Origin: Polaromonas sp.
GTDB lineage: Bacteria > Pseudomonadota > Gammaproteobacteria > Burkholderiales > Burkholderiaceae_C
NCBI RefSeq assembly: GCF_030689685.1
Contig: NZ_JAUYEY010000006.1
Span: 1-64,000, forward strand
Direction: 5' to 3'
DNA: 64,000 nt
Shown one piece after another: positions 35,658-44,729 of the stretch. The position numbers were made by a program, and so were the translations under genes. Within the stretch, counting starts at the first letter, position 1. Every line of letters starts with the position of its first letter. A model generated the notes under the pieces. The model had not been told where the DNA came from and made no database searches. It worked only from the letters and a program-made list of their open reading frames with translations.

Positions 35658-36248
35658 ATGAAAGCCACGGCAAAAAAAAAGCAGGCCATCGAAGCCGTCG
35701 TCATCGGCGCTTCTGCCGGTGGTGTGCATGCCTTGCTGGTCGTGCTGGCAGATTTGCCGCGCAGCTTTCGCCTGCCGCTGATGGTGGTGATACATCTACC
35801 GGAAGACCGCGAGAGCCAGTTGGCCGAGATTTTTCAGTACCGGCTGCCCATCGCCGTTCGCGAAGCCGCCGACAAGGAAAGCATCGCCCCGGCCACCTTG
35901 TATTTTGCCGGTTCGGGGTATCACCTGTCGGTGGAGATGGACCGCACGTTTTCACTCAGTTGCGAAGAGGCCGTGCACTATTCGCGCCCCTCGATCGACG
36001 TTCTGATGGCGTCCGCGGCCGATTGTTATGGCTCCGCCTTGGCGGGTGTCGTGTTGACGGGCGCCAACGAAGACGGCGCTGCCGGCCTGGCACGCATCAA
36101 GCAGCAAGGCGGCCTGACTGTGGTGCAGGACCCCGCCGAGGCGGAGGTGTCTACCATGCCGGAGGCGGCTATCGCCAGGCTCAAACCAGATGTCGTTCTC
36201 AAGCTGGCTGGCATCCGTGATTTACTGTTTAGACTTGGCAGTCCATGA
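35658..36248 (+). CDS. CheB-type methylesterase domain protein
   Basis: 196 residues consisting of the catalytic domain only; the receiver domain of classical CheB is missing. The catalytic triad is visible: Ser in VVIGASAGGVHAL, His in MVVIHLPEDRE, Asp in LTGANEDGAAGLA. It starts 5 bp after the cheR stop. Together with CheR it forms an adaptation-type pair without chemotaxis receptors nearby; control by the neighbouring kinases is inferred. Confidence 0.92.
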   Translation: MKATAKKKQAIEAVVIGASAGGVHALLVVLADLPRSFRLPLMVVIHLPEDRESQLAEIFQYRLPIAVREAADKESIAPATLYFAGSGYHLSVEMDRTFSLSCEEAVHYSRPSIDVLMASAADCYGSALAGVVLTGANEDGAAGLARIKQQGGLTVVQDPAEAEVSTMPEAAIARLKPDVVLKLAGIRDLLFRLGSP

Positions 36249-36334
36249 TGTTTGAGCGCCGTACCTCAAATACCTTGTGTGTGTTAGCGCACAGACGGTC
36301 TATTTGCTAACTTGCACGCTTGGGAAAAACACCC

Positions 36335-36385
36335 ATGAAACTTTTCATCCCTATTTTGGCCCCACAGGCCACGCAGTCCCCATGA
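36335..36385 (+). CDS. Possible 16-residue upstream ORF
   Basis: ATG at 36335 reads MKLFIPILAPQATQSP and stops at a TGA that overlaps the next gene's ATG (ATGA). It could couple translation of the REC-kinase gene to its leader. The only support is position, overlap and a weak GGGA upstream. Confidence 0.25.
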   Translation: MKLFIPILAPQATQSP

Positions 36386-37692
36386 CAATGGCCAGTTTTG
36401 ACACAGCGCCTACCCACTCACCGCCGGAGCCGCCTCTACACTCGAAGAAATATCTGCCCCCGTCTGAGTCTACGGACCCCCAGCTCATGGTCGAAGAAAA
36501 TACCACCCGCATCCTCATCGTCGACGATTTGCAGGAGAACCTGCTGGCCCTGAACGCGCTGATCCGCCACAAGGACCGGACGATTGTCCAGGCCTCGCGC
36601 GGTGAAGACGCGCTGAACCTGCTGCTGGAGCACGAGTTTGCACTGGCGATTCTGGATGTTCAGATGCCAGGCATGAACGGGTTTGAGCTGGCCGAGCTGA
36701 TGCGCGGCACCGAGAAGACCCGCCATATTCCGATCATTTTTGTGACGGCCGCCGGCAAGGAGTCCAACTACGCTTTCAAGGGTTACGAAACCGGTGCGGT
36801 GGACTTTCTGTACAAGCCACTGGACATGGAGGCCGTCAAAAGCAAGGTCAGCGTGTTCGTGGAACTTCATCGCCAGCGCAATGAAACCCGCCGGCAGGTG
36901 CAGGCCCTGGAAAAAAGCCGGCTGGCGCAGGAAGCCTTGTTGCAAGAGCTGCAAGCCTCCCAGGCAGAGTTGCAGGCATCCATACGCATGCGCGACGACT
37001 TCATGTCCATGGTGGCGCATGAGCTGCGCACGCCGCTCAACACCCTGTTTCTCGAAGCGCAGCTGCGCAAGATGCAACTGGACCGGGGGCGCACCGACCT
37101 GTTTGACCCCGCGTACCTGCAAACCATGGTGGCGCGCGACAAACGCCAGGTCCAGGCCATGATGCGGCTGATCGACGACATGATGGATGTCGCGCGCATT
37201 CGCAGCAACCGGCTGTCGATCCGGCCTGAAATGGTCGATCTGCCCGCCTTGCTGGCCCGTGTGGTGGACAACCTGTCCAACCAGGCCCTGGCTGCAGGCA
37301 GCGCCATCACGCTGCATGCCGATGTGCCAGTCACGGCCCTGTGGGATGAATTCCGGATTGAACAGGTGGTCATCAACCTGCTGACCAACGCCCTGCGTTA
37401 CGGCGAAGGCAAGCCGGTGTCCGTCAGCCTGAGTTTGCTGCCGCAGGGCGCCTGTATCAGCGTGCGGGACCGGGGCCGGGGCATCTCCGCGTCTGACCAG
37501 CAACGGATTTTCGAGCAGTTCGAGCGCATCGCCATCAATGACGATACCGGTGGCTTGGGCCTGGGCCTGTACATCACCCGGCAACTGGTGGAAGCACACG
37601 GCGGCAGCATCAGCGTGCAAAGCACGCCCGGCGAAGGCTCTGTCTTCAGCATCATTCTGCCGCTGAATTCGAGCGTTGAACCCCCGGCCTGA
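36382..37692 (+). CDS. Response regulator-histidine kinase hybrid (REC-HisKA-HATPase)
   Basis: 436 residues from the ATG at 36382; ATGs at 36388 and 36487 are alternatives, while the open frame back to 36277 has no support. The N-terminal REC domain is ILIVDDLQENLLALNAL with Asp92 in AILDVQMPGMNGF and the switch Lys in DFLYKPLD. A coiled coil (about 170-205) precedes HisKA with SMVAHELRTPLNTLF and His213, and HATPase with GLGLGLYITRQLVEAHGG. Input by phosphotransfer from the hybrid kinase upstream is plausible. The end of the four-gene signalling cluster is marked by a GC-rich palindrome at 37697-37714. Confidence 0.9.
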   Translation: MTMASFDTAPTHSPPEPPLHSKKYLPPSESTDPQLMVEENTTRILIVDDLQENLLALNALIRHKDRTIVQASRGEDALNLLLEHEFALAILDVQMPGMNGFELAELMRGTEKTRHIPIIFVTAAGKESNYAFKGYETGAVDFLYKPLDMEAVKSKVSVFVELHRQRNETRRQVQALEKSRLAQEALLQELQASQAELQASIRMRDDFMSMVAHELRTPLNTLFLEAQLRKMQLDRGRTDLFDPAYLQTMVARDKRQVQAMMRLIDDMMDVARIRSNRLSIRPEMVDLPALLARVVDNLSNQALAAGSAITLHADVPVTALWDEFRIEQVVINLLTNALRYGEGKPVSVSLSLLPQGACISVRDRGRGISASDQQRIFEQFERIAINDDTGGLGLGLYITRQLVEAHGGSISVQSTPGEGSVFSIILPLNSSVEPPA

Positions 37693-37734
37693 AAAAGGCA
37701 GGCTGCAGCCTGCCGGCAGGGGCAAAATGCAGGC

Positions 37735-38799
37735 ATGCAACACCTCCGTCGTCCCGCATCGCCGTCTCCACGCTCTGCAGTTTACTCACTTTTTGATAGC
37801 TATCTACGCCCACTGGATATGGGCAGGAGCTCGATTTGGCTTGTAATTGTGGCTCTGGCGGCGCTGACTGCCCAAGCCGCCGACGCATTTGACCTGCAGG
37901 GCCACCGCGGCGCGCGCGGCCTCGCGCCGGAGAACACCCTGCCAGCCTTCGAGCGGGCACTGGCTATCGGTGTCAGCACGCTGGAGCTGGACGTCGGCCT
38001 GACTGCGGATGGCGTGGTGGTGATCGCGCATGACCCCTACCTGAACCCGCTGATCACGCGCGACGCTGGTGGCCAGTGGCTGGCCGCCAGCCGCGGCCCG
38101 CTGATCCGTTCGCTGAGCTTCGCGCAATTGCAGGGCTATGACGTGGGCCGCATTCAGCCGGGCACGCCCTACGCCACCACCTTCAGCAACCAGCAGCCGC
38201 TGGATGGTGCCCGCATCCCGACGCTGGCCGCGCTGTTCGAGCGTGTGAAGTTGATGGGCGCTGGCAATGTGCGTTTCAACATCGAAACCAAGCTCAACCC
38301 GGAGCAGCCGGACGATACCGCGAGCCCTGAGTTGATGACGGAAGCACTGCTGAAGGTCGTGCGCGATGCCGGTGTGCTGGAGCGCGTCAGCATCCAGAGC
38401 TTTGACTGGCGCGCGCTGCAAATTGTGCAGCGGCTGGAGCCAAGCGTGCCCACGGTTTACCTGAGTCTGCAGAGCGCCAACAACGACACCATTCGCAACG
38501 GCGCCTGGACGGCGGGTTTCAAAATCGCCGAGCACCCCAGCGTGCCGGCCATGGTCAAAGCCGCCGGCGGCGCGGTCTGGTCGCCCAATGGCGGCGCGGT
38601 GACACAGGCGCTGGTGCAGCAAGCGCAGGCGCTGGGCCTGAAAGTCATTCCCTGGACCATCAACCAGGCGGCCGACATGGAGCGGCTGATAGGCTGGGGC
38701 GTGGACGGGCTGATCACCGATTACCCGGACCGCCTGCGCGACGTTTTGCGGCAGCGCCAATTGCCGCTGCCGCAACCCCTGACGCCATTGAAAAAATGA
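37735..38799 (+). CDS. Glycerophosphodiester phosphodiesterase, exported
   Basis: 354 residues if translated from 37735. The catalytic GDPD barrel starts at FDLQGHRGARGLAPENTLPAFE (His-Arg and Glu metal-site motifs), then LELDVGLTADGVVVIAHDPYL with the second His, and RFNIETKLNP. It hydrolyses glycerophosphodiesters to glycerol-3-phosphate in the periplasm. The signal peptide SSIWLVIVALAALTAQAADA is largely encoded by repeat copy 5. An alternative start is the ATG at 37819 (MGRSSIW), also inside the repeat. The repeat has either been tolerated within the leader or supplied it. Confidence 0.9.
   Translation: MQHLRRPASPSPRSAVYSLFDSYLRPLDMGRSSIWLVIVALAALTAQAADAFDLQGHRGARGLAPENTLPAFERALAIGVSTLELDVGLTADGVVVIAHDPYLNPLITRDAGGQWLAASRGPLIRSLSFAQLQGYDVGRIQPGTPYATTFSNQQPLDGARIPTLAALFERVKLMGAGNVRFNIETKLNPEQPDDTASPELMTEALLKVVRDAGVLERVSIQSFDWRALQIVQRLEPSVPTVYLSLQSANNDTIRNGAWTAGFKIAEHPSVPAMVKAAGGAVWSPNGGAVTQALVQQAQALGLKVIPWTINQAADMERLIGWGVDGLITDYPDRLRDVLRQRQLPLPQPLTPLKK
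37783..37839 (+). repeat. Family A repeat, copy 5, in a signal-peptide coding region
   Basis: ACTTTTTGATAGCTATCTAC-GCCCACTGGATATGGGC-AGGAGCTCGATTTGG. The second stem GCCC/GGGC is intact. It encodes FDSYLRPLDMGRSSIWL of the phosphodiesterase leader. Confidence 0.82.
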
Positions 38800-38855
38800 G
38801 GACTTGCGGAGCATGAGAAAATAGCTGGTTGACCCCAGACCACACAGGATTTCCC

Positions 38856-39960
38856 ATGGAAGCAGAACGCATCAACACCATCGCCAATCAGCTCGCCGAC
38901 CTGAGCAACCGGGTCAACGAGCTTCGGGGGTATCTTTGACTACCCTGCCAAAGAACGTAAATTAAACGAGGTCAACGCCGCACTGGAAGACACGAAAGTC
39001 TGGGACAACCCCAAACGCGCGCAAGAGCTGGGCCGGGAAAAGAAATCGCTGGAAGACGTGGTGTATGTGATCGACCGCCTGAGCGCCGAGCTGGCGGACA
39101 ACAGCGAGTTGTTCGAGATGTCCAAAGGCGAAGGCGACGAAGCCGGCATGATCTCGATTGAAGGCGAGACGGCGCAGGTCGCGGTAGAAGTCGAAAAAAT
39201 GGAATTCCGCCGGATGTTCAACAACCCGGCCGATCCGCTCAACGCTTTTCTGGACATCCAGGCCGGTGCTGGCGGCACCGAAGCCTGCGACTGGGCCAGC
39301 ATGCTGCTGCGCCAGTACCTCAAATACGCCGAGCGCAAGGGCTTCAAGACGCAGATTGAAGACGAAACCGCCGGCGACACGGCGGGCATCAAAGGCGCCA
39401 CCATCAAGATCGAGGGCGAATACGCCTTCGGCCTGCTGCGCACCGAAACCGGCGTGCACCGCCTGGTGCGCAAGTCGCCGTTTGACTCATCGGGCGGTCG
39501 TCACACCTCGTTTGCGTCGGTGTTTGTCTATCCCGAGATCGACGACTCGATCGAGATCGACATCAACCCCTCGGACGTGCGTGTGGACACCTTCCGCGCC
39601 AGCGGCGCCGGTGGCCAGCACATCAACAAGACCGACTCGGCGGTGCGCCTGACGCACATTCCGACCGGCATTGTGGTGCAGTGCCAGGACGGCCGCAGCC
39701 AGCACAGCAACCGCGACGTGGCCTGGAAACGCCTGCGCTCACGCCTGTATGACTTTGAGCTGCGCAAACAGCAGGAAGCGCAGCAAAAGCTGGAAGACAC
39801 CAAAACCGACGTGGGCTGGGGCCACCAGACCCGCAGCTATGTGCTGGACCAGAGCCGCATCAAGGATTTGCGCACCAACTACGAGACCTCGGCCACGCAG
39901 AAAGTGCTGGACGGTGACTTGGACCCGTTCATAGAGGCTTCGTTAAAACAAGGCGTGTAA
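38856..39960 (+). CDS. prfB: Peptide chain release factor 2 (programmed +1 frameshift)
   Basis: Recognises UGA and UAA stop codons and releases the peptide. Translation starts at 38856 ([16 protein letters not shown]), reaches CTT-TGA at 38934-38939, and must shift +1 to continue DYPAKERKL from 38938 to the stop at 39960, giving 367 residues. The later frame contains the anticodon-mimic SPF in [13 protein letters not shown] and the catalytic GGQ in [15 protein letters not shown]. Low RF2 levels favour the shift, an established autoregulation. Annotated as one gene with a frameshift, not as a pseudogene. Here a toxin-antitoxin pair, not lysS, follows prfB. Confidence 0.97.
38925..38940 (+). 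promoter_or_regulatory. prfB recoding site
   Basis: CGGGGG-TAT-CTT-TGA-C: a Shine-Dalgarno-like G-run at the classical distance before the slippery CTT and the in-frame TGA followed by C, the poorest termination context. In most bacteria the first part reads AGGGGG; here it is CGGGGG. Confidence 0.95.
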
Positions 39961-39973
39961 GACATACCCAGCC

Positions 39974-40007
39974 TATAATCGTGACACGATATTAACAATG
40001 GTGACAC
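39974..40007 (+). promoter_or_regulatory. Promoter and candidate operator of the Phd/PIN module
   Basis: TATAAT at 39974-39979 is a consensus -10. GTGACAC occurs at 39981-39987 and again at 40001-40007, 20 bp apart, about two helical turns. The first copy lies in the perfect palindrome TCGTGACACGA. Autorepression by the antitoxin at such sites is the family norm. Confidence 0.6.
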
Positions 40008-40010
40008 ATT

Positions 40011-40244
40011 ATGCAAACCATCAACGTCCGCGAGCTTCGCAACACCATTCCGCACTTGCGCGAAACGCTGGAACGTGAGCACGAGTTGCTGCTCGTGTCT
40101 AACGGCGAGCCGATTGCACGCATTTTACCGATCACAAAACGGCCAAAGCTTCAGTCACTCAAATGGTTGCGCGATCAGATGGGCGGCATGCAAACCGACT
40201 CCACCGCGATGATCCGCGAGGAACGTGACAGGCGCGGCACATGA
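40011..40244 (+). CDS. Phd/YefM-type antitoxin
   Basis: 77 residues. MQTINVRELRNTIPHLRETLE and LLLVSNGEPIARILPI are the Phd/YefM DNA-binding fold. The C-terminal part is the toxin-binding tail. Its stop overlaps the toxin ATG by 4 nt. It has its own promoter and is inserted between prfB and pepN. Confidence 0.88.
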   Translation: MQTINVRELRNTIPHLRETLEREHELLLVSNGEPIARILPITKRPKLQSLKWLRDQMGGMQTDSTAMIREERDRRGT

Positions 40245-40699
40245 TGCCTGTGGCTTACGTGGATACGAGCGCGTTTCTTAAACGCTTTCTGTTAGAGCAC
40301 CGCTCGGCCGAGATGGAGGCTTTTGCGACCTCCAGCCAGTATCAACTGGCAATCTCATCCCTGACGGTGACCGAGTTCCGTTCAGTCATGAAACGAGGCC
40401 AGCGTCTGGGGACCACAAGCGCCGAATTCACGCACAGGGCAACCGAGCAGTTACTGCAAGAGATAGCCAGCGGTGCCTTGCGTTTTCACACCATCGACGC
40501 GGCCATATTTAGCCTGGCGGGTGAGCTTATCGAAGGGCTGTCTTCTCCACTCGGCACGCTCGATGCGATCCACCTGGCTTGCGCCAAGGCAACCGGCGCT
40601 GTTCTGATGGTCTCCGCCGACCGTCAGTTGCTACGCGCCGCTGAGGAGTCTTCCATGGAGATTCTGGACTTGAGCCCGCAAGCTGCATCTTTCACCTGA
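40241..40699 (+). CDS. PIN-domain (VapC-type) ribonuclease toxin
   Basis: 152 residues. The acidic PIN residues are visible in VAYVDTSAFLKRF (Asp), SLTVTEFRS (Glu) and LGTLDAIHLACA (Asp), plus MVSADRQLL at the end. PIN toxins usually cleave tRNA or rRNA. It is translationally coupled to the Phd-type antitoxin, an unequal pairing (Phd with PIN) that is nevertheless common. A second ATG at 40244 could also serve as start. Confidence 0.9.
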   Translation: MMPVAYVDTSAFLKRFLLEHRSAEMEAFATSSQYQLAISSLTVTEFRSVMKRGQRLGTTSAEFTHRATEQLLQEIASGALRFHTIDAAIFSLAGELIEGLSSPLGTLDAIHLACAKATGAVLMVSADRQLLRAAEESSMEILDLSPQAASFT

Positions 40700-40761
40700 G
40701 GCGCTCTACGCTTCAGGACACCCCTTCAGCGCTCCATCCGCACATCATCCGAAAGAAAAAA

Positions 40762-43446
40762 ATGCTCCGAGAAGGCCAACCCGCCGTCATCCACCGCGCC
40801 GACTACACCGCCCCCGCCTACTGGATTGACACCGTCGATCTGTCATTTGACCTGGACCCAGCCAAAACGCGCGTACTGAACAAAATGACGCTGCGGCGCA
40901 ATCCGGATGTTGCGATGCAGCCGCTCCAGCTCGACGGCGAAGAGCTCAACCTGGCGCGCGTGCTGGTCAATGGCCAGGGTGCGTCCTTCCGCATGGAAGG
41001 CGACAAACTGGTGCTGGACAATCTTCCGGATACTTTCGAGCTGGAAATTTTTACCACCTGCGCGCCTGCCAAAAACACCAAGCTGATGGGCTTGTACGTC
41101 AGCAACAACTCTTTCTTCACGCAGTGCGAGGCCGAAGGCTTCAGGCGTATCACCTACTTTCTGGACCGCCCGGACGTGATGGCCAGCTACACGGTGACGC
41201 TGCGCGCCGACCCAGCGGCCTACCCGGTGCTGCTGTCCAACGGCAACCTGGTCGAGCAGGGCACTCTGGATGATGGCCGCCACTTTGCCAAGTGGGTAGA
41301 CCCGCACAAAAAACCCGCCTACCTGTTTGCCCTGGTGGCCGGTCAGCTGGTTGCGCGCGAACAGCGCATCACCTCACGCGCCGGCAAAGACCATTTGCTA
41401 CAGGTCTATGTGCGGCCCGGTGACCTGGACAAAACCGAACACGCGATGGCCTCGCTGATGCATTCGGTGGCCTGGGACGAAGCGCGTTTTGGCCTGAGTC
41501 TGGACCTGGAGCGTTTCATGATTGTTGCCACCAGCGACTTCAACATGGGCGCGATGGAAAACAAGGGCCTGAACATCTTCAACACCAAGTACGTGCTGGC
41601 GAGTCAGGCCACCGCCACAGACACCGATTATTCGAACATCGAAAGTGTGGTGGGTCACGAATACTTTCACAACTGGACCGGCAACCGCATTACCTGCCGG
41701 GACTGGTTTCAGCTGAGCCTGAAAGAGGGCCTGACTGTTTTCCGTGATCAGGAGTTTTCGCAGGACCTTTGCGCGGCACCGTCGGCCCGCGCCGTCAAAC
41801 GCATTGAAGACGTGCGTGTGCTGCGCACCGCGCAGTTCCCCGAGGACGCGGGCCCGATGGCGCACCCGGTACGGCCTGACAGCTATATCGAGATCAGCAA
41901 CTTCTACACCGTCACGATTTACGAAAAAGGCGCCGAAGTTGTGCGCATGATGCAAACGCTTGTGGGCAGGGATGGTTTTGCAAAAGGCATGAAGCTCTAC
42001 TTTGAGCGCCACGACGGCCAGGCCGTGACCTGCGACGACTTTGCACAGGCGATAGCCGACGCCAACCCCGCATCCGACCTGGCAGGCCTGTTGCCGCAGT
42101 TCAAGCGCTGGTACAGCCAGGCCGGCACGCCGCGTGTGTATGGCACGGGGGTGTATGACGCCGCCGCGCGCACTTACACGCTGACCCTGTCGCAAAGCTG
42201 CGCGCCCACACCGGGCCAGGCCGCCAAGGAACCCTTTGTGATCCCGGTTGGCCTGGGTCTGCTCGGCGCCGACGGCGCTGACCTGCCGCTGCAGCTCGAA
42301 GGCGAAGCCGCGCCAGTGGCCGCGCCGCGCACTTTTGTGCTGACCGAAGCCAGCCAGGCGCTGAGCTTCATCAACATGGATGCGCAACCCGTGCCATCCA
42401 TCCTGCGCGGCTTCAGCGCGCCGGTGGTGCTGGAGTTCGACTACAGCGACGCACACCTGCTGCACCTGCTGGACAAGGACATCGACCCCTTCAACCGCTG
42501 GGAAGCCGGGCAACGCCTGGCGGTTCGCAGCGCTATCAAATCCATAGCTGCCAGTGCTTATCCGGCAGGGGCTGAGCCGCTGAATGATGCTTATCTCGAG
42601 GCCATGCGCAGCGTGCTGCGCGACCCTGCACTGGACGCCGCCTTCAAGGATCTGGTGCTGACGCTGCCGGGTGAAACCTACATCGCCGAACAGCTTGACG
42701 TGGTGGACCCGCAGCGCATTCACGCGGTGCGCGAAGCCATGCGCGCACAACTCGCCACCGCGCTGGCCGAGGACTGGGCCGTGGTGTACGCAGCCAACCA
42801 GGACAACGGCGCCTACACGCCCGACCCACTGTCTTCGGGACGGCGCGCGCTGGCCGGCATGGCGCTCACGCACTTGTGCCTTGCCGCCGTCGCCAGCGGC
42901 GATACCGTCTGGCCCGGCAAGACCTTCCAGCGCTTCAAGGACGCGGGCAACATGACCGACCGCTTCAACGCGCTGGCGGCGCTGGTCTCCAGCGGCCACC
43001 CGCTGGCGGACCAGGCCCTGCCCCGCTTCCACGCCATGTTCAAGGACGAAGCGCTGGTCATCGACAAATGGTTCAGCTTGCAGGCCGGCGCGCCGGACCG
43101 CAGCGGCAACATCCTGCCGGCCGTCAAGCAGCTCATGAAACACGCCGACTTCAGCCTGCGCAACCCGAACCGCGCGCGCAGCGTCGTCAGCACCTACTGC
43201 CAGGGCAACCCGGCGGCTTTCCACCGCGCAGACGCAGCAGGCTACGTCTTCTGGAGTGAGCGCGTGATTGAGCTCGACGTGATCAACCCGCAAGTCGCCG
43301 CCCGGCTGGCGCGCGCGCTGGACCGCTGGAGCAAGCTGGCTGAACCGTATCGCAGCGCCGCCCGCGAAGCGATTGCCCGGGTTGCCGCCAAGTCTGATTT
43401 GAGCAAGGACACGCACGAGGTGGTCTCGCGCGCTTTAGCCGACTAA
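40762..43446 (+). CDS. pepN: Aminopeptidase N
   Basis: 894-residue M1 zinc metallopeptidase, close to E. coli PepN in length. It has the substrate-binding [10 protein letters not shown], the zinc site [11 protein letters not shown] (His299 first ligand) and the third ligand Glu in [14 protein letters not shown]. It removes N-terminal residues from peptides in the cytoplasm. Within the C-terminal half, [17 protein letters not shown] is encoded by repeat copy 6. It falls in a helical-repeat domain away from the active site and keeps the frame. Confidence 0.95.
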   Translation: MLREGQPAVIHRADYTAPAYWIDTVDLSFDLDPAKTRVLNKMTLRRNPDVAMQPLQLDGEELNLARVLVNGQGASFRMEGDKLVLDNLPDTFELEIFTTCAPAKNTKLMGLYVSNNSFFTQCEAEGFRRITYFLDRPDVMASYTVTLRADPAAYPVLLSNGNLVEQGTLDDGRHFAKWVDPHKKPAYLFALVAGQLVAREQRITSRAGKDHLLQVYVRPGDLDKTEHAMASLMHSVAWDEARFGLSLDLERFMIVATSDFNMGAMENKGLNIFNTKYVLASQATATDTDYSNIESVVGHEYFHNWTGNRITCRDWFQLSLKEGLTVFRDQEFSQDLCAAPSARAVKRIEDVRVLRTAQFPEDAGPMAHPVRPDSYIEISNFYTVTIYEKGAEVVRMMQTLVGRDGFAKGMKLYFERHDGQAVTCDDFAQAIADANPASDLAGLLPQFKRWYSQAGTPRVYGTGVYDAAARTYTLTLSQSCAPTPGQAAKEPFVIPVGLGLLGADGADLPLQLEGEAAPVAAPRTFVLTEASQALSFINMDAQPVPSILRGFSAPVVLEFDYSDAHLLHLLDKDIDPFNRWEAGQRLAVRSAIKSIAASAYPAGAEPLNDAYLEAMRSVLRDPALDAAFKDLVLTLPGETYIAEQLDVVDPQRIHAVREAMRAQLATALAEDWAVVYAANQDNGAYTPDPLSSGRRALAGMALTHLCLAAVASGDTVWPGKTFQRFKDAGNMTDRFNALAALVSSGHPLADQALPRFHAMFKDEALVIDKWFSLQAGAPDRSGNILPAVKQLMKHADFSLRNPNRARSVVSTYCQGNPAAFHRADAAGYVFWSERVIELDVINPQVAARLARALDRWSKLAEPYRSAAREAIARVAAKSDLSKDTHEVVSRALAD
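42532..42577 (+). repeat. Family A repeat, copy 6, inside pepN
   Basis: GCTATCAAATCCATAGC then TGCCAGTGCTTATCCGGC-AGGGGCTGAG. The first palindrome is well kept; the second stem has drifted. Confidence 0.7.
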
Positions 43447-43460
43447 TACAACCCGTCAGT

Positions 43461-43509
43461 GCGGACTTGATCCGCAATCCATGGATCCCGGATCAAGTCC
43501 GGGATGACA
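43461..43509 (+). repeat. Family D palindromic repeat upstream of fbp
   Basis: GCGGACTTGATCCGC, a spacer ATCCATGGAT, then CCCGGATCAAGTCCGGG and ATGAC. The peptide WIPDQVRDD read from such DNA is a familiar artefact in many genomes. An fbp frame is open back to 43467 through it, but the true start is downstream. Confidence 0.85.
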
Positions 43510-43526
43510 AACCGAGGAGCTTCACG

Positions 43527-44531
43527 ATGTCTTCAAAAGTATCTCTCACGCGTTATCTGGTCGAGCAGCAACGCATCGACGGCCACATTCCCTCGCAGCT
43601 TCGTCTGCTGCTCGAGGTAGTCGCCCGCGCCTGCAAAAGCATCAGCCAGGCTGTCAACAAGGGCGCGCTGGGCAGTGTCATGGGCAGCGCCGAGAGCGAA
43701 AACGTGCAGGGCGAGATCCAGAAAAAGCTCGACATCATTGCCAACGAGGTGCTGATCGAAGCCAACGAGTGGGGCGGCCACCTGGCCGGCATGGCCAGTG
43801 AAGAAATGGAAGGCATCTACGTGGTGCCCAACCGTTACCCGCAAGGTGAATACCTGTTGCTGTTCGACCCGCTCGACGGCTCCAGCAACATCGACATCAA
43901 TGTCAGCATTGGCACCATCTTCAGCGTACTGAAGATGCCCGAAGGTGACCGGGGGGTGGACGAGTCTGATTTTTTACAAGCCGGCAACAAACAGGTCGCC
44001 GCAGGTTATTGCATCTACGGCCCGCAGACCACGCTGGTGCTGACCGTCGGTGACGGCGTCGCCATGTTCACGCTCGACCGCGAGCAGGGCTCGTTTGTGC
44101 TGATCGAAGAGAATGTGCAGATCCCGGAAGACACCAAAGAGTTCGCCATCAACATGAGCAACATGCGGCACTGGGACGAACCGGTCAAACGCTACATCGA
44201 CGAGCTGCTGGCCGGCAAGGACGGTCCGCGCGGCAAGAACTTCAACATGCGCTGGATCGCCGCCATGGTGGCCGACGTACACCGCATCTTGTGCCGTGGT
44301 GGCGTCTTTTTATACCCGTGGGACAACCGTGAGCCCGACAAGGCCGGCAAGCTGCGCCTGATGTACGAGGCCAACCCCATGAGCTGGCTGATCGAGCAGG
44401 CCGGCGGCGCCGCCACCAACGGCAAGCAGCGCATCCTGGACATTCAGCCGACCAAGCTGCATGAACGTGTGAGCGTGATCCTGGGTTCGAAGAACGAGGT
44501 GGAGCGGGTGACGAGCTACCACGCCAAATAG
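43527..44531 (+). CDS. fbp: Fructose-1,6-bisphosphatase class 1
   Basis: 334-residue gluconeogenic enzyme. The ATG at 43527 has a good ribosome site (GAGGAGCTTCACG), and the extension to 43467 is repeat-derived. [21 protein letters not shown] is the metal/phosphate signature; [21 protein letters not shown] and [19 protein letters not shown] follow. Found next to pepN. Confidence 0.96.
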   Translation: MSSKVSLTRYLVEQQRIDGHIPSQLRLLLEVVARACKSISQAVNKGALGSVMGSAESENVQGEIQKKLDIIANEVLIEANEWGGHLAGMASEEMEGIYVVPNRYPQGEYLLLFDPLDGSSNIDINVSIGTIFSVLKMPEGDRGVDESDFLQAGNKQVAAGYCIYGPQTTLVLTVGDGVAMFTLDREQGSFVLIEENVQIPEDTKEFAINMSNMRHWDEPVKRYIDELLAGKDGPRGKNFNMRWIAAMVADVHRILCRGGVFLYPWDNREPDKAGKLRLMYEANPMSWLIEQAGGAATNGKQRILDIQPTKLHERVSVILGSKNEVERVTSYHAK

Positions 44532-44538
44532 CCCCAGC

Positions 44539-44544
44539 TATAAT
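44539..44544 (+). promoter_or_regulatory. Probable -10 element of the tRNA-Thr transcript
   Basis: TATAAT lies 8 bp after the fbp stop. The -35 is not clear. The 161-bp inverted-repeat element between it and the tRNA would then be transcribed as a leader. Confidence 0.45.
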
Positions 44545-44559
44545 CGCAGGCTGTATTCA

Positions 44560-44720
44560 GGAAGCGCTGAATAAGTCCTTGTGGATGCGCGGCAGGCGGA
44601 TTGGGATGGGATGCAAGGCGGATTTCGCAGCCAATAGTCAGCTATTGGCAAGAAGTTCAACGAAGCAGGCCGCCCAAGCCCGACTGATGGCGCGCCGCAA
44701 GGGGCTTGTTCAGCGCTTCC
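44560..44720. mobile_element. 161-bp inverted-repeat element (MITE-like) in the tRNA-Thr leader
   Basis: Ends GGAAGCGCTGAATAAGTCC and, inverted, GGAAGCGCTGAACAAGCCC, matching over about 22 bp. An inner perfect palindrome GCCAATAG-TCAG-CTATTGGC lies near 44629-44650. No protein is encoded. Size, terminal inverted repeats and lack of coding capacity suggest a non-autonomous element mobilised by a transposase elsewhere. I do not see a clear target-site duplication. Confidence 0.65.
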
Positions 44721-44729
44721 TCCAAAAAC

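Noticed and set aside
38856-38939. prfB read as a short ORF plus a truncated gene (pseudogene)
   Set aside because: The CTT-TGA-C site with upstream G-run is the well-established programmed +1 frameshift.
43467-43526. N-terminal extension of fbp through the WIPDQVRDD repeat
   Set aside because: A better start with ribosome site lies at 43527 and family similarity begins there.
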